DNA of 64,000 nucleotides from Idiomarina piscisalsi (GTDB lineage Bacteria; Pseudomonadota; Gammaproteobacteria; Enterobacterales; Alteromonadaceae): the NCBI RefSeq assembly GCF_002211765.1, contig NZ_CP022133.1:2232001-2296000 (forward strand), written 5' to 3'. Every line of letters starts with the position of its first letter. Position 1 is the stretch's first letter. The position numbers and the translations under genes are program-made. The notes below the pieces were generated by a model, which was not told the origin of the DNA, ran no database searches, and saw only the letters and a program-made list of their open reading frames with translations. Below, piece by piece: positions 21,201 to 31,600 of the stretch.

Positions 21201-22111
21201 CTATTCATTAGCCAACCATTTTCCTGCGGTCTCAAGATGACTTTTCCCCCAGGAATATCCAACCAATGTGTTTGCCCAGCGCCCTTATATTGCCAGGTTA
21301 TGCGGTTCTGACGAAGCTGCAGAAGCCCTTCAAATAGCTCACCACTTTGCATATCCAGCCAAGCGGTAAAGTTGACATCCGACTCCTGTACGTCGATATC
21401 ACCCAATCTCTCCTCCAGCCAAGGACTAATATCGATGTTTTGTGCATTCACATAGAACTGACCCGTTAATTCCGACCAAGTATCACCATTGAGGTCAACA
21501 ATGATATCCAGAGCGTTGGTCGCGAAGTCGTCCATTCTTAAGCTACCGACCGCGCGGTGCCGTGATCCTTCGTTGACCCAGGACAAACGTTCGAGCTCAA
21601 TTCTTCGGGTGATCCCCCTTAAATTAGTCAGAAAGACTTGTCCCTGGTGTATTGAGAACTTCTCTAACTGATGTAGAAACAACTCACTGAGGTTATCAAT
21701 ATCTAATGTGTCATTCCCCGGCACATCGGTTAGCTGCCTGAGATCAACCGCAATATTGGCTTTATCCAAGATAAACTCGTCAGCCACAAATTGCTGCTGA
21801 ACAATGCTTTGCCAGAAGTTTAAAACCACATACACTTGCGCTACATTAAACTTCACCTTTGCATCGTTTGCCGGTGACAATGAGAGGTCTTCGAGTACGA
21901 TAGACGGCCCTTGCTGAGTCCATGCCATAGACAGATCGTTAATACTGACAGGTTGCTGGAAGCGTGACTCTAGTTCATTCTCGAGGGGCTGAGTTAAGTC
22001 TGGCAGATACGGCAGACTATAGCGAAGCAAACTCAGGGCAACAGCAACCAATACCAGCACAATAGCCAGTAGTAGCCACAGTTTTTTTAATACCCAGGAC
22101 AGTGCTTGCAT
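18218..22111 (-). CDS. yhdP: YhdP, AsmA-like inter-membrane lipid transport protein
   Basis: A 1297-residue protein with one N-terminal transmembrane helix (about 9-30), followed by a very long periplasmic region and an AsmA-like C-terminal domain. YhdP, TamB and YdbH are the bridge-like proteins that move phospholipids to the outer membrane. The N-terminus (MQALSWVLKKLWLLLAIVLV) and the length agree with the family, as does the position between rng and tldD. The C-terminal 40 residues are acidic and look disordered. With Mla and Lpt, this window carries three lipid-transport routes of the envelope. Confidence 0.93.
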   Translation of the reverse strand: MQALSWVLKKLWLLLAIVLVLVAVALSLLRYSLPYLPDLTQPLENELESRFQQPVSINDLSMAWTQQGPSIVLEDLSLSPANDAKVKFNVAQVYVVLNFWQSIVQQQFVADEFILDKANIAVDLRQLTDVPGNDTLDIDNLSELFLHQLEKFSIHQGQVFLTNLRGITRRIELERLSWVNEGSRHRAVGSLRMDDFATNALDIIVDLNGDTWSELTGQFYVNAQNIDISPWLEERLGDIDVQESDVNFTAWLDMQSGELFEGLLQLRQNRITWQYKGAGQTHWLDIPGGKVILRPQENGWLMNSLPMTLESSSGSVRIPRVAWQNKNSIHDISVSNVNLDDATSLLTLLPFTSQEVVKWVKRTGINGQVDGQYRLHPITGSQWRVDGTGLSIEGGNNTPSVSGLRMSVSQMNNQAQWHLYGSGVSVASRHLSSEHAWAINELDLSGTWIANDNGWSVSLTQMLAQVNDLTLQGSAQLSSDNASGKPSIESFIYSTAPFSVATARKLLPKAMGDGVHSYLSEAMHAGQLSGIEAVWRGDIDSFANDSLASVFSARAGFESLDFKFQPDWPVLEKAPIHLDFYQNTLLMYADKAVIGAVNVDNVFARIPDLTDGSIGLQIDAQASGDAQQVYNVFKNSPLDSVTETFNQLNPQGQVAGQVALDIPFDESREVGVFVEAPLAGVQVTVDAIKQRFSINEGKLTVNNGSVNTSDLILSWYGMPVTASVEGNPKNDGYELAINTELDWQTEPLFKQFPYDQWEEFFYGAVNGESRVTLQFIGDTMKVDAEGQYDLTGLETYLPSPLEKSFGEGWQFYFSLNGSGDNYTVTGRIDERARFEGSWRLDMPGWQKATLAVGEDSQIEDAGSGFTVLAELGDADIGRWYSLIYALGSGSSSVGVASAEAQNPWLPDSISVSANELKWAEQSFGAANIRSWPEANEWQVQVNSDKAVLNVGIPNEFMKKGIDVRADYLELSTDIELPSSDNDDEAKWDWLGKVPPVNVNCRSCRINEHNLGEVDLAISPIEASAQAKGFTIDRLNVTRNGDRIQANGVWRYENEQAYSELNGQLNTSDLGELLRQFGIETAIRDSSADINFSLNWDDHLHQPSWSSLDGNISWSLGKGYLAEVSDGGARIFSILSLDSILRKLTLDFRDIFSQGMFFTELSGSAAIEDGVAQTDDARLLGSAGDMDIRGWTDMTSGELNYTLTYAPKVTSSLPVILAWMVNPPSGLAALLIDKVLHDAKVISKLRYEVTGTIENPVVQEIERDSRPVDLPELEEDPKNPEVNDEEGATDSAANEQPF

Positions 22112-22115
22112 TAAC

Positions 22116-23582
22116 CTACATCATTACCACGTCAAATTGCTCTTGATTATACAGAGGTTCGGTCTGTACGGTAATTTGACGTGAAACAAACAGCTCAAGT
22201 TCAGCTAACGCGTGAGATTCTTCGTTCACTAATGCCTCACTGACTTTAGCTGACGCATAAACAACGAATTTGTCGGCCTCGTAGGCCTTATGCACGCGCA
22301 CAATCTCTCGCATAATTTCGTAACAAACGGTTTCAACGGTTTTCATCGTGCCACGCCCCTGACAAACGGGGCACTCAGAACACAGCACGTGTTCGAGGCT
22401 TTCGCGGGTTCGCTTACGGGTCATCTCAACCAGTCCGAGCGTCGTAAAGCCGTTAATCGTGGTCTTCGCCCTGTCTTTTGACAAGGCAAGCTCCAGGCTG
22501 TGTAAGACACGTCGTTTATGTTCTTCGTCGCGCATATCGATAAAATCGATAATGATAATGCCACCCAAATTCCGCAACCGCAGTTGTCGTGCTATTGCCT
22601 GAGTCGCTTCTATATTGGTGTTGAATATGGTCTCTTCGAGGTTTCTGTGACCGACGAAAGCACCGGTATTGATATCGATGGTCGTCATCGCCTCGGTTTG
22701 ATCAATAATTAACGAGCCGCCCGATTTTAAATCAACGCGGCGGTCAAGAGCACGCTGCATTTCATTTTCAATATCAAACAGGTCAAAAATAGGCCGGTCA
22801 CCGGTATAGTACTCCAGCACACCTGTTAATTCGGGAATAAAGTCTTTGGTGAAGGTTTTCAGGGTGTCAAAAGTCACTTTCGAGTCTACCCGAATGCGCT
22901 CGATTTCCTCACCGACAAAGTCACGCAGTACACGACAGGACAAGTTTAAGTCTTCATACAACATGCCAACTTTGCGCTGACTTTTCTTGCGTGTTTTAAT
23001 CTTCTCCCAAAGTCGGAAAAGAAAGTCCGCATCGCTTTTCAATGACTGCTCAGAGGCTCCTTCTGCCGCTGTACGAACAATAAATTTCCCATCGTCGGTA
23101 CTGACTGACTCCGCTATTTCTTTTAAACGATCACGCTCATCGCCTTCTTCAATGCGCTGCGAAACACCCACATGGTCACTTTTCGGCATGAATACCAAAT
23201 AGCGGGACGGTAGCGTAATGTCAGTAGTCAGTCTGGCGCCCTTCGTGCCTAAAGGGTCTTTGACGACCTGAACCATAATTTGCTGGCCTTGGTGAACCAG
23301 TTCAGTAATGTCTCTTTCAGGTCGGTCCGGCTGAGGAAGGTCGTCTCCGTCAACTTGCACCACAATGTCTGACGCATGTAAGAATGCCGCCTTATCCAAA
23401 CCAATATCGATAAAGGCCGCCTGCATTCCCGGTAAAACACGGGACACTTTTCCCATGTAGATGTTACCCACCAGACCTCGTTTCGCCTGCCGTTCAATAT
23501 GAACTTCCTGCAAAATGCCATTTTCAACGAGGACCACCCGCGTTTCCGTGGGTGTAACGTTCATGAGAACTTCAACGCTCAT
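22116..23582 (-). CDS. rng: Ribonuclease G
   Basis: A 488-residue endoribonuclease that matures the 5' end of 16S rRNA and degrades some mRNAs. The S1 domain is near residues 35-125 (GNIYMGKVSRVLPGMQAAFI), the DNase I-like catalytic part has MTTIDINTGAFVGHRN and IIIIDFIDM with the Mg-binding Asp residues, and the Zn-link motif is CPVCQGRG. It lacks the long RNase E tail. The start at 23582 aligns with the known N-terminus (VNVTP-like) and has AGGTGG upstream; 23591 would overlap maf. Confidence 0.96.
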   Translation of the reverse strand: MSVEVLMNVTPTETRVVLVENGILQEVHIERQAKRGLVGNIYMGKVSRVLPGMQAAFIDIGLDKAAFLHASDIVVQVDGDDLPQPDRPERDITELVHQGQQIMVQVVKDPLGTKGARLTTDITLPSRYLVFMPKSDHVGVSQRIEEGDERDRLKEIAESVSTDDGKFIVRTAAEGASEQSLKSDADFLFRLWEKIKTRKKSQRKVGMLYEDLNLSCRVLRDFVGEEIERIRVDSKVTFDTLKTFTKDFIPELTGVLEYYTGDRPIFDLFDIENEMQRALDRRVDLKSGGSLIIDQTEAMTTIDINTGAFVGHRNLEETIFNTNIEATQAIARQLRLRNLGGIIIIDFIDMRDEEHKRRVLHSLELALSKDRAKTTINGFTTLGLVEMTRKRTRESLEHVLCSECPVCQGRGTMKTVETVCYEIMREIVRVHKAYEADKFVVYASAKVSEALVNEESHALAELELFVSRQITVQTEPLYNQEQFDVVMM

Positions 23583-23583
23583 C

Positions 23584-24168
23584 TCAACCACCTGTTACTT
23601 CGAACATGCGAAGTAATTGCTCTGTTTCATATAAAGGTAAGCCAACCACTGCAAAGTAGCTACCTTCAATTCGTTTCACGTATTTGCCACCGTACCCCTG
23701 AATACCATAGCCACCCGCTTTATCCTGAGGCTCTCCGGTTGCCCAGTAACTTTCGATATCGTCGGTTGTTAGCAAGGCGAACTCAACGCTTGTGGTAACC
23801 AATGTTGATTCACTCGCCACTAAACTCTGCCCATTCCAGTGGCAAACGGCGACCGATGTCAGTACCTCATGAGTACGTCCGGACAATTGACGCATCATTT
23901 TCTGAAAGTGTTCAAAGTCCAACGGCTTTTCCATGACCTCTTGGTCACACCGAATCAACGTGTCCGAGCCAATAACGAGACACTCATCAGACTGCCGCGT
24001 CGCAACGGCTAATGCCTTTTCGTTCGCCAGCCGCAGCACGTAACCCTCAGCACTCTCATTGCTCTGTCGAATTTCATCGATATCGGGCACATAGCAATCA
24101 AACGGGCGATGCAAGAAGTTCAATAATTCGCGCCGACGAGGCGACGAGGAAGCTAAGACAATACGCAT
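23584..24168 (-). CDS. Maf-family nucleoside triphosphate pyrophosphatase (YhdE type)
   Basis: A 194-residue house-cleaning enzyme that hydrolyses dTTP/UTP and modified nucleotides to the monophosphates; overexpression of Maf blocks septation. Motifs are the N-terminal LASSSPRRRELL, the central IGSDTLI and KPLDFEHFQKMM, and the C-terminal DKAGGYGIQGYGGKYV. The IQG segment and the mre operon position favour the YhdE subgroup. One base separates its stop from the rng start. Confidence 0.94.
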   Translation of the reverse strand: MRIVLASSSPRRRELLNFLHRPFDCYVPDIDEIRQSNESAEGYVLRLANEKALAVATRQSDECLVIGSDTLIRCDQEVMEKPLDFEHFQKMMRQLSGRTHEVLTSVAVCHWNGQSLVASESTLVTTSVEFALLTTDDIESYWATGEPQDKAGGYGIQGYGGKYVKRIEGSYFAVVGLPLYETEQLLRMFEVTGG

Positions 24169-24653
24169 TATGACACCCCAAACTGGCGGCGAACTTTACG
24201 CAACAACGGAAATACCCAAAGCCAGAAAACAGCCGAGGTTAATACAGGCCAAAAATACGATAACGTAAATTCGGCGTCGTGCAGAAAGACGTTTGCCTCG
24301 AAGATAATGAAGCGTTTCAGGAGTATCAGAACGGCAATAACAACGGCCTGCTGTATCAGGGCAAAATTACGAATGCGCTGAAAGTTTCTAGCCGCTAAAT
24401 AGGCAACAACGACCATGCCTAATGCATGCACGCCGACGATAGAGCCCAGAAGAACGTCACTTAGCACGCCCAGAATGAGTGCAGTTCCAATGCTTACCCG
24501 ATGAGGCAAAGCAATCACCCAGTACAACATGACCAGCGTTACCCAATCCGGACGAAATACGTCGAAGGTGGCCGGCATTGGCATGACCATTAACGTTAAC
24601 GCGATGACATAGGTAACGAGCAGAGTCACTATTCCCGGCTTCAAGAGCTTCAT
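24168..24653 (-). CDS. mreD: MreD, rod-shape determining membrane protein
   Basis: A 161-residue polytopic inner-membrane protein with about five hydrophobic helices, part of the elongasome with MreB, MreC, RodA and PBP2. Conserved spots are RPDWVTLVMLYWVIALPHR and the short HDAEFTLSYFWP segment. It overlaps maf by one base and mreC by four bases. Confidence 0.93.
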   Translation of the reverse strand: MKLLKPGIVTLLVTYVIALTLMVMPMPATFDVFRPDWVTLVMLYWVIALPHRVSIGTALILGVLSDVLLGSIVGVHALGMVVVAYLAARNFQRIRNFALIQQAVVIAVLILLKRFIIFEANVFLHDAEFTLSYFWPVLTSAVFWLWVFPLLRKVRRQFGVS

Positions 24654-25504
24654 TCCTCGTCCTCATAAATCGGTTGTTGCTTACTTTCGCTTGGCCACAA
24701 TAATAAGACATTTCGCACTCTGTCTAAGGCGCTTACTGGATCGGCGAACACTGTAGCGAACGGCAGTGACTCATCCCTCACTATGCTGGCAATACGTGCG
24801 ACAGGGTACCCTTCCGGAAACACGTCTCCCAGACCGGACGACATCAGCAGGTCGCCTTCTCGCAACTCTGTGCTGTGCGGAATGAACATAAGCTCTAAAC
24901 GACCAATATCCCCTGTACCCTGGGCTAACACTCGAATGTCGTTTCTTTCTGAGCGCAGAGAAATAGCATGACTTTGGTCGGAAATAAGTAGCACTCGCGC
25001 GGTACTCCCTCCAACGTCCTGGACTTGTCCAATAATCCCGCTGCTATCTAATACCGGTTGACCTTCGTACACACCGCTTAAGGTTCCCTTATTAATCACC
25101 AACTGTTGCGAAAATGGCTCAGACGCAACGGCTATCACCTCGGCAACCATTCTTCGGGCAGACTCACGTGCGTCCGAACCGAGTAACTCTCTAAGGCGGC
25201 GGTTTTCGTTTTTCAGGAATTGTAATTGCTGCTGCTGCCCCTGAAGCATGAGTATTCGTTGTTTTAACGCTTGGTTTTCCTCACTTAACTGCTCCGTGGT
25301 TTTTACCGACTCCGAAAAGTTATCCAGTAACTGCTCGGGTAATATGGCTAAATACTGAACAGGCGCAACGAGTGAGTTAAGAAACACGCGAACAGGCTGC
25401 ATGGCTTGCAACCGGTGATCAATAAATATGAGCAGAAACGAACAGGCTAGTGCGAGCACTAGCCTGGAGAGTAAAGACGGGCCGCGGACAAACAGCGTTT
25501 TCAT
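24650..25504 (-). CDS. mreC: MreC, rod-shape determining periplasmic protein
   Basis: A 284-residue bitopic protein with one transmembrane helix (about 11-30), a periplasmic coiled coil (about 65-110) and two beta-barrel domains. It activates PBP2 in the elongasome. FIDHRLQAMQPVR and the following SLVAPVQYLAILP segment match the family, as does GDLLMSSGLGDVFPEGYPVA. The tail is acidic. It follows mreB after 3 bp. Confidence 0.95.
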   Translation of the reverse strand: MKTLFVRGPSLLSRLVLALACSFLLIFIDHRLQAMQPVRVFLNSLVAPVQYLAILPEQLLDNFSESVKTTEQLSEENQALKQRILMLQGQQQQLQFLKNENRRLRELLGSDARESARRMVAEVIAVASEPFSQQLVINKGTLSGVYEGQPVLDSSGIIGQVQDVGGSTARVLLISDQSHAISLRSERNDIRVLAQGTGDIGRLELMFIPHSTELREGDLLMSSGLGDVFPEGYPVARIASIVRDESLPFATVFADPVSALDRVRNVLLLWPSESKQQPIYEDEE

Positions 25505-25507
25505 GAT

Positions 25508-26569
<1,062 letters not shown>

Positions 26570-26611
26570 TTATAAAGCTAACAGAGTGACAGCAAAGAGC
26601 ACAGTAAGTAC

Positions 26612-28471
26612 TTACTGCGCCCTTACAACACGGAATCCAATGTAGTTAGAGTTAAAATCTGCCGGAAGTTCCATTTTTGTCGAAACTCGGGCAAGACTTG
26701 GTGTAAAGTTCCACGCACCGCCTTTAACGACAACACCGTTGTCAGTTTGCGCCCATTCCCAGACGTTACCAACGGTATCAAAGAGTCCCCAAGGGTTACG
26801 GTGGAAACTTGCCACTGGCGCAGGACGTTGATTCGACCAGTCTGAGCCACAGTTACGACAGTTTGCCTTGCCAAAACCAACATCGTTCCCCCACCAGAAG
26901 TCGGTTTCAGTTCCGGCACGAGCAGCATATTCCCATTCTGCCTCAGTCGGTACGCTGTACTTAAATCCACTTTTCGTTGTCAACCAATCAGCATAAGCCT
27001 TCGCATCGTTATAACTTACGCATACAACCGGCGAATTATCAGATTGTTTATAGCCGGGGTTCTTCCAGCTAAGTTTTTCGTTGAACTCCGGACGGCCATT
27101 CTTAAGTATTGCACAGGTTCCACGTTTCTCTGCGTCGGTTACATAGGCAGTGTCTTCAACGAAGTCTCTAAAATGCTTAACCGTGATTTCAGTATCAGTA
27201 ATGCCGAGTGCGTTCGGTATTTCGCGAGTTTCAGCCGGTCGTTCATTCGGCAGGCCATTACCAACCAAGTCGCCCATTTTGAACTTTCCCGCCGGAACGA
27301 CAACAAGCTCCGGGCCTCTAACATCACGATATAAGATATCCTGAATTTTCTCGCCGCGAGTAAATGAATACTCAGATTTTTCCAGATCCGCTCGAATCGA
27401 CATGGCATCCTTCAAGCGAATTTTTTCTGCATAGGCTGAATAGCCATATTTCAGGACTTCGACTTCGTGCTCGCCACCTGGCAACATCACTTCGATAGGT
27501 GTCGAACCGTAGCTAACACCATCAATGATAACTTCATCGTCGTAAACGTTTGAACGTATTGTTAACGGGTGCATGACGGAGCTATCAACCGTTTCTTCAT
27601 CACCCGCCTGCAACTCCCCCGGCCGTTGTTCCGTTGCGCAATAACGCATATCTACGTCAAGTAATGTACAGGCTTGGCTTTGTGGTAACTGTCCACGAAG
27701 TTCTACTGCCAGTTTAACGCCGTAGTTGCCTGCACCGCTAAAGCCGTTGCTGATTGTCTTAGAACCTAAGATTTGAACGTTCGGGCTGGCTTTTTCCAGG
27801 TTTTCACGCGCCAGCGACGATTCGCTTAAGCTTGTCAGAATCTCGTCAAGATATTGCTTAGACGCTTTCTGTTTTGCCATCAACTTGCCGCGATTTTCAC
27901 ACTGACCTAACGTTTCATTTCGGTCACAGCTAATTGATTGGCTCACTTCGAGTTCACCTGAGCGGTTAAACTCATTTTCAAGACGGTCAACACGAGCAAT
28001 GTTGCGCTGCTCTTTCAACGTTTCAATTTCGTTAATCAAGCTGTGCTTGCTGACTCGAGCCTCTTCAACTTCTTTAGACTTTTGGTTCACCAAGCTGACT
28101 TGTTGTTTGATGTCTTCTTTATTTTGCTGGTGAGCCATAACCGCTTGCTTGTAGGCTTCCTGAGCGCCAGCAATATCAATGGTAGGATCTTCCACTAAAC
28201 GTTGATAGCGGTCATTCATTTCCGCCAGTGCAGACTCTCTTTTCTCTTCTAATTCCTGGTTACGTTCACGTAAGGACTGAAGCTTTTCTCTAAGCTCTCG
28301 CTCCTCCTGCTGTAACGTGTTAACCGTCGTAGAAAAGTTATCAAACTCACTCTCTAAGTTTGTAATTTGGTTTGTAATTTCTTCGACGGTCATCTCTTGC
28401 TGAGCAAGAGCCGTCGAGGCGAGAGTCAATGTAGAGGCCATAATTAAGGCCAGTCGAGCCAATCGCATCAT
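26612..28471 (-). CDS. Secreted coiled-coil/PEGA/SUMF1-like protein of unknown function
   Basis: A 619-residue protein I do not recognise as a named gene. It starts with a signal peptide (residues 1-23, ending STALA), then a long Glu/Gln/Arg-rich coiled coil (about 28-170), a middle domain with four Cys, a PEGA domain (about 308-365: DGVSYGSTPIEVMLPGGEHE), and a C-terminal FGE-sulfatase/SUMF1-like domain (about 388-619) with VPTEAEWEYAARAG and FDTVGNVWEWA. The motif near the end reads KGGAW rather than RGGSW, and the active-site cysteine pair of true formylglycine enzyme is not evident; CRNCG and two other Cys are present. So a binding or scaffold role in the periplasm is more likely than sulfatase activation. 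The start at 28471 has GGAA upstream. Same strand as mreB, 60 bp away. Confidence 0.85.
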   Translation of the reverse strand: MMRLARLALIMASTLTLASTALAQQEMTVEEITNQITNLESEFDNFSTTVNTLQQEERELREKLQSLRERNQELEEKRESALAEMNDRYQRLVEDPTIDIAGAQEAYKQAVMAHQQNKEDIKQQVSLVNQKSKEVEEARVSKHSLINEIETLKEQRNIARVDRLENEFNRSGELEVSQSISCDRNETLGQCENRGKLMAKQKASKQYLDEILTSLSESSLARENLEKASPNVQILGSKTISNGFSGAGNYGVKLAVELRGQLPQSQACTLLDVDMRYCATEQRPGELQAGDEETVDSSVMHPLTIRSNVYDDEVIIDGVSYGSTPIEVMLPGGEHEVEVLKYGYSAYAEKIRLKDAMSIRADLEKSEYSFTRGEKIQDILYRDVRGPELVVVPAGKFKMGDLVGNGLPNERPAETREIPNALGITDTEITVKHFRDFVEDTAYVTDAEKRGTCAILKNGRPEFNEKLSWKNPGYKQSDNSPVVCVSYNDAKAYADWLTTKSGFKYSVPTEAEWEYAARAGTETDFWWGNDVGFGKANCRNCGSDWSNQRPAPVASFHRNPWGLFDTVGNVWEWAQTDNGVVVKGGAWNFTPSLARVSTKMELPADFNSNYIGFRVVRAQ

Positions 28472-28539
28472 GTTTCCATTCCAAGCTTGAAAAAATAACA
28501 AAGCGGCGTAAAAGCCAAAGCCGTCATCGCGCTATCGTT

Positions 28540-28566
28540 ATTGTAATAATAATGAACGTTCGTCAA
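28540..28566 (-). promoter_or_regulatory. Possible promoter of the SUMF1-like gene
   Basis: On the minus strand TTGACG (28561-28566) and TACAAT (28540-28545) are 15 bp apart, about 70 bp upstream of the chosen start. The short spacer lowers confidence. The rest of the 197-bp gap (28472-28668) is AT-rich and holds no clear terminator for the MSHA genes. Confidence 0.35.
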
Positions 28567-28668
28567 CGTCGCGCATTTTTTGTTTAAACTCTGCTTTATG
28601 CTATTTGCTTGTTAACAAAAGAGCAAGAGGCATTGTCACCGAATTGTCGATTATTCGTTAAATGAATA

Positions 28669-31600
28669 CTACCATCCTAACTCACGCCAGTAAATCTGGC
28701 GATCTCGCCCACGGTAAATACCAAAGGTGCCTTCGGCTTGAGGGTTGTCATCGTAGGCGCTATTTCCCGCCCAGTCATATTGCAAGTAAGCAGGTACTTC
28801 TACCTCAAAACCGAACGAATAAGGTTCGTCAGTCCCCGAGGATACCCATCGGAATAACTCATTAATATCTTTATCCGGCGAGCTTAACAAACCGTTAGCC
28901 AGTTGCACGTTAATCGGTTCAGGCTCCAGGCTTGCCATTGACTCATCAAGCAGATTGACCGCATTTCTCTCAATAACCGTACAGTTATCGCTGTCATTTA
29001 CAAAAAACTCACCGCTTTCCCAATATTCCACCGTGCCAGCAATTGGCATGACATCATCCATTGCCGCATAGGTGTCCTGAAGGCTGAAGCGACCGTAGTA
29101 CAGGTTTGCCGTATCTAACTTCGTTGCTCCGGGAGAAGCCGGTAGAACACTATTTTGAAGCGTTGAGTAAAAATTATTATCTTCCTGGTCATCGAGTTGC
29201 CAGCCCAGAATGTAGTCTCTGAACGGACCATCGGGTTGCCCCGAACTTAAGCGGGAAACCGTTACTGAAGCGCTTCCGGTAAACTGGCCGACGCCATCAG
29301 TCCACTCCCAAACCCCATCGTAATTGACGTTATGATCGACGAGTTGATTTTCAGATGAGTCATAGGCGTAAAATAGCGGCGTCGCTTTTGCTAATGATCC
29401 GGTGTAATTTAGAGTCAGCTCTCCGGAGGCATTAACCGCTTGCGCTGACAGAACGATAGGTTGAGCCTGCCCCATGTAGTAAAAATCAGTGCAGGCTCCA
29501 TCGAATTCAGCGGTTAAAGGCTCAAACTCGTAGGGAATAAATCGCCCGAGAGTATGCTCGGTTGTAACAGAACCAGCGCCTAAATAGTTGGCGTCCGCTA
29601 CCTTCGCGGTGACTTTTGCACTGCCCACTTCAGAGTATGAAATGGAATCATTTTCAAAACGTACATTTACAACACTCTGAGCACTGAAACTAGCGCTGTT
29701 ATCGAGTTCGCCATTCACTTCAGCAGGAGCGACAGCGTCAACCGCCACCGCCAGATCCAGTGACTCCTGCGGTGTTTCACGCCCAAAGTTTGGCGTAACC
29801 TGCTCACCAGAATTTAATGCCTGCAATGCCATGAAGAATGGCTCTCCGGCTTTCGCTAGAATATCCCCGCTATAAGTACTCACCGTTTCCATGCCGATGC
29901 TTGCCGGCTTGTAAACAAACTCATTGGACACGCCTTCAATCACTTTGCCGTTCGGTAGCTGCGCTTTTGCCCGTAAGCTCACTTTACCCGCGTCACCGTA
30001 CTGAACTTCTAACGCTTGCTGGCCCGCCTGAAAATTGGCGGTTACTGGAGTCCAACCGGTAAAGCTACCTGAACCATCGTCCTGAAGCTCATTAATAAGC
30101 GCCTGATCAATAGACATTTGCGCATAGGGAAACTCACTAAAATCACTGCAACTGCCTGGATTAACGCAATGCATGCCCATGTCTACCTGGCTAATTTGTT
30201 CTGAAATCACCTCACACGCCCGCGTGTTGTCGTTCGTCCGTACAACCGATAAGTTAGTGAGAAAGCTATCACCCGATGTTTGCGTGCCGATAGAATCAAA
30301 TTTGAGGCCGGTATCATTAAAGGTAATCGAGCAGTCGGAATTGAAGTTTCCATTCATATAGCACTGAGTCGGGTTCAGCGCTCCCGGTGTGGTTTCTATG
30401 TCATCTATGGCAAGCGTGTACGTGCCCGCTTCGGTTTGGCTTAACTGCGTAGTTGCAACTGGGGACGCAGCGACTGGGTTTTGGCCCCAGTCACCAGCAT
30501 TTTCCGATAAAAACACGGAACTGGAAACGGAAGCGTAACTTGAGCAGGACGCGTCAGCACACGCTTCAACGGTTACGTCTGCCGCTTCGCAGGTCAGTAC
30601 TGGACTCGCGTACGATAAACGATAGTGATGAGGCGCCGTTACCGGTGGATCAACATCTCCCGCATTACAAAAGCTGCCGCCGTCGAGTGGCTCTGCTGGT
30701 GAACGATACTCAATGCTAGGCGCAAAAAAACCAAAGAAACCATAAGCGGATGCTTGCCCATCAAGACTCAGACCACCTTCGATACGACTTCTATTCCACC
30801 ACCAAAAGCTTCGCTCAAAAAACAGATTTCCGCTTACGTATATGAACCCGTTAATCTCGACATCTCGTTCTAAATATAAGTCCCCAGTAACTATCAATAT
30901 GAGCTCATTCGCCTCACCCGCCATATTAATTCGACGTCCGGACTGAATGGTTAAGTCACCATCAATATAAACTCTGGAGGTTTGTCCGTTTGTCGAGTAG
31001 TTAGCGCCAACGTCCCCAAAGTCACCGGCTCGTAAATAGTCGGTTGGCTGCAAAGCCTCTGGCAATTGCGAATTCAGCGCCCGGTCCGGTAAATCAAAGG
31101 GAAGCGGCACATCGTTTAACGGACTAAACGCTTGCGGCCAAACGTCAGAGCACTGCGGACGAGCGTAAGCACAGGGTCGTGTTTTATAGTACAAAATTGC
31201 AGCGGTTGTTGTAGTAAATACGCCGTTACTGACATAAACCTCATCAATTTCACCCCGAAAACTGTTCTGAGGACCGCTTTGACCACCAATATAGAGAGTA
31301 GGCTGTGCACTATCATTCAGTTTTGTGTCACCGCCATAAGAGTTCGTATCAATCAATTCTCCATCGATATAGATATACAGAACGTTGTTATCGGAATTAT
31401 AACTGGCCGCTAAATGATGCCACTCATCGTCAAATAGGTTCTCGCTGCCATTATTGGTGTTACCGGCTTCAATGGTCAGAAGGTCGCCGTTATTTTTACG
31501 GACTTCAAAATACAAGCCACCGCCATCGGAGTCATCTTGCCGGTAGACTTCAAATCGTCCCGCAGAGGTTTCCGTTGTTCCTTCACCCAGTAGTAACATC

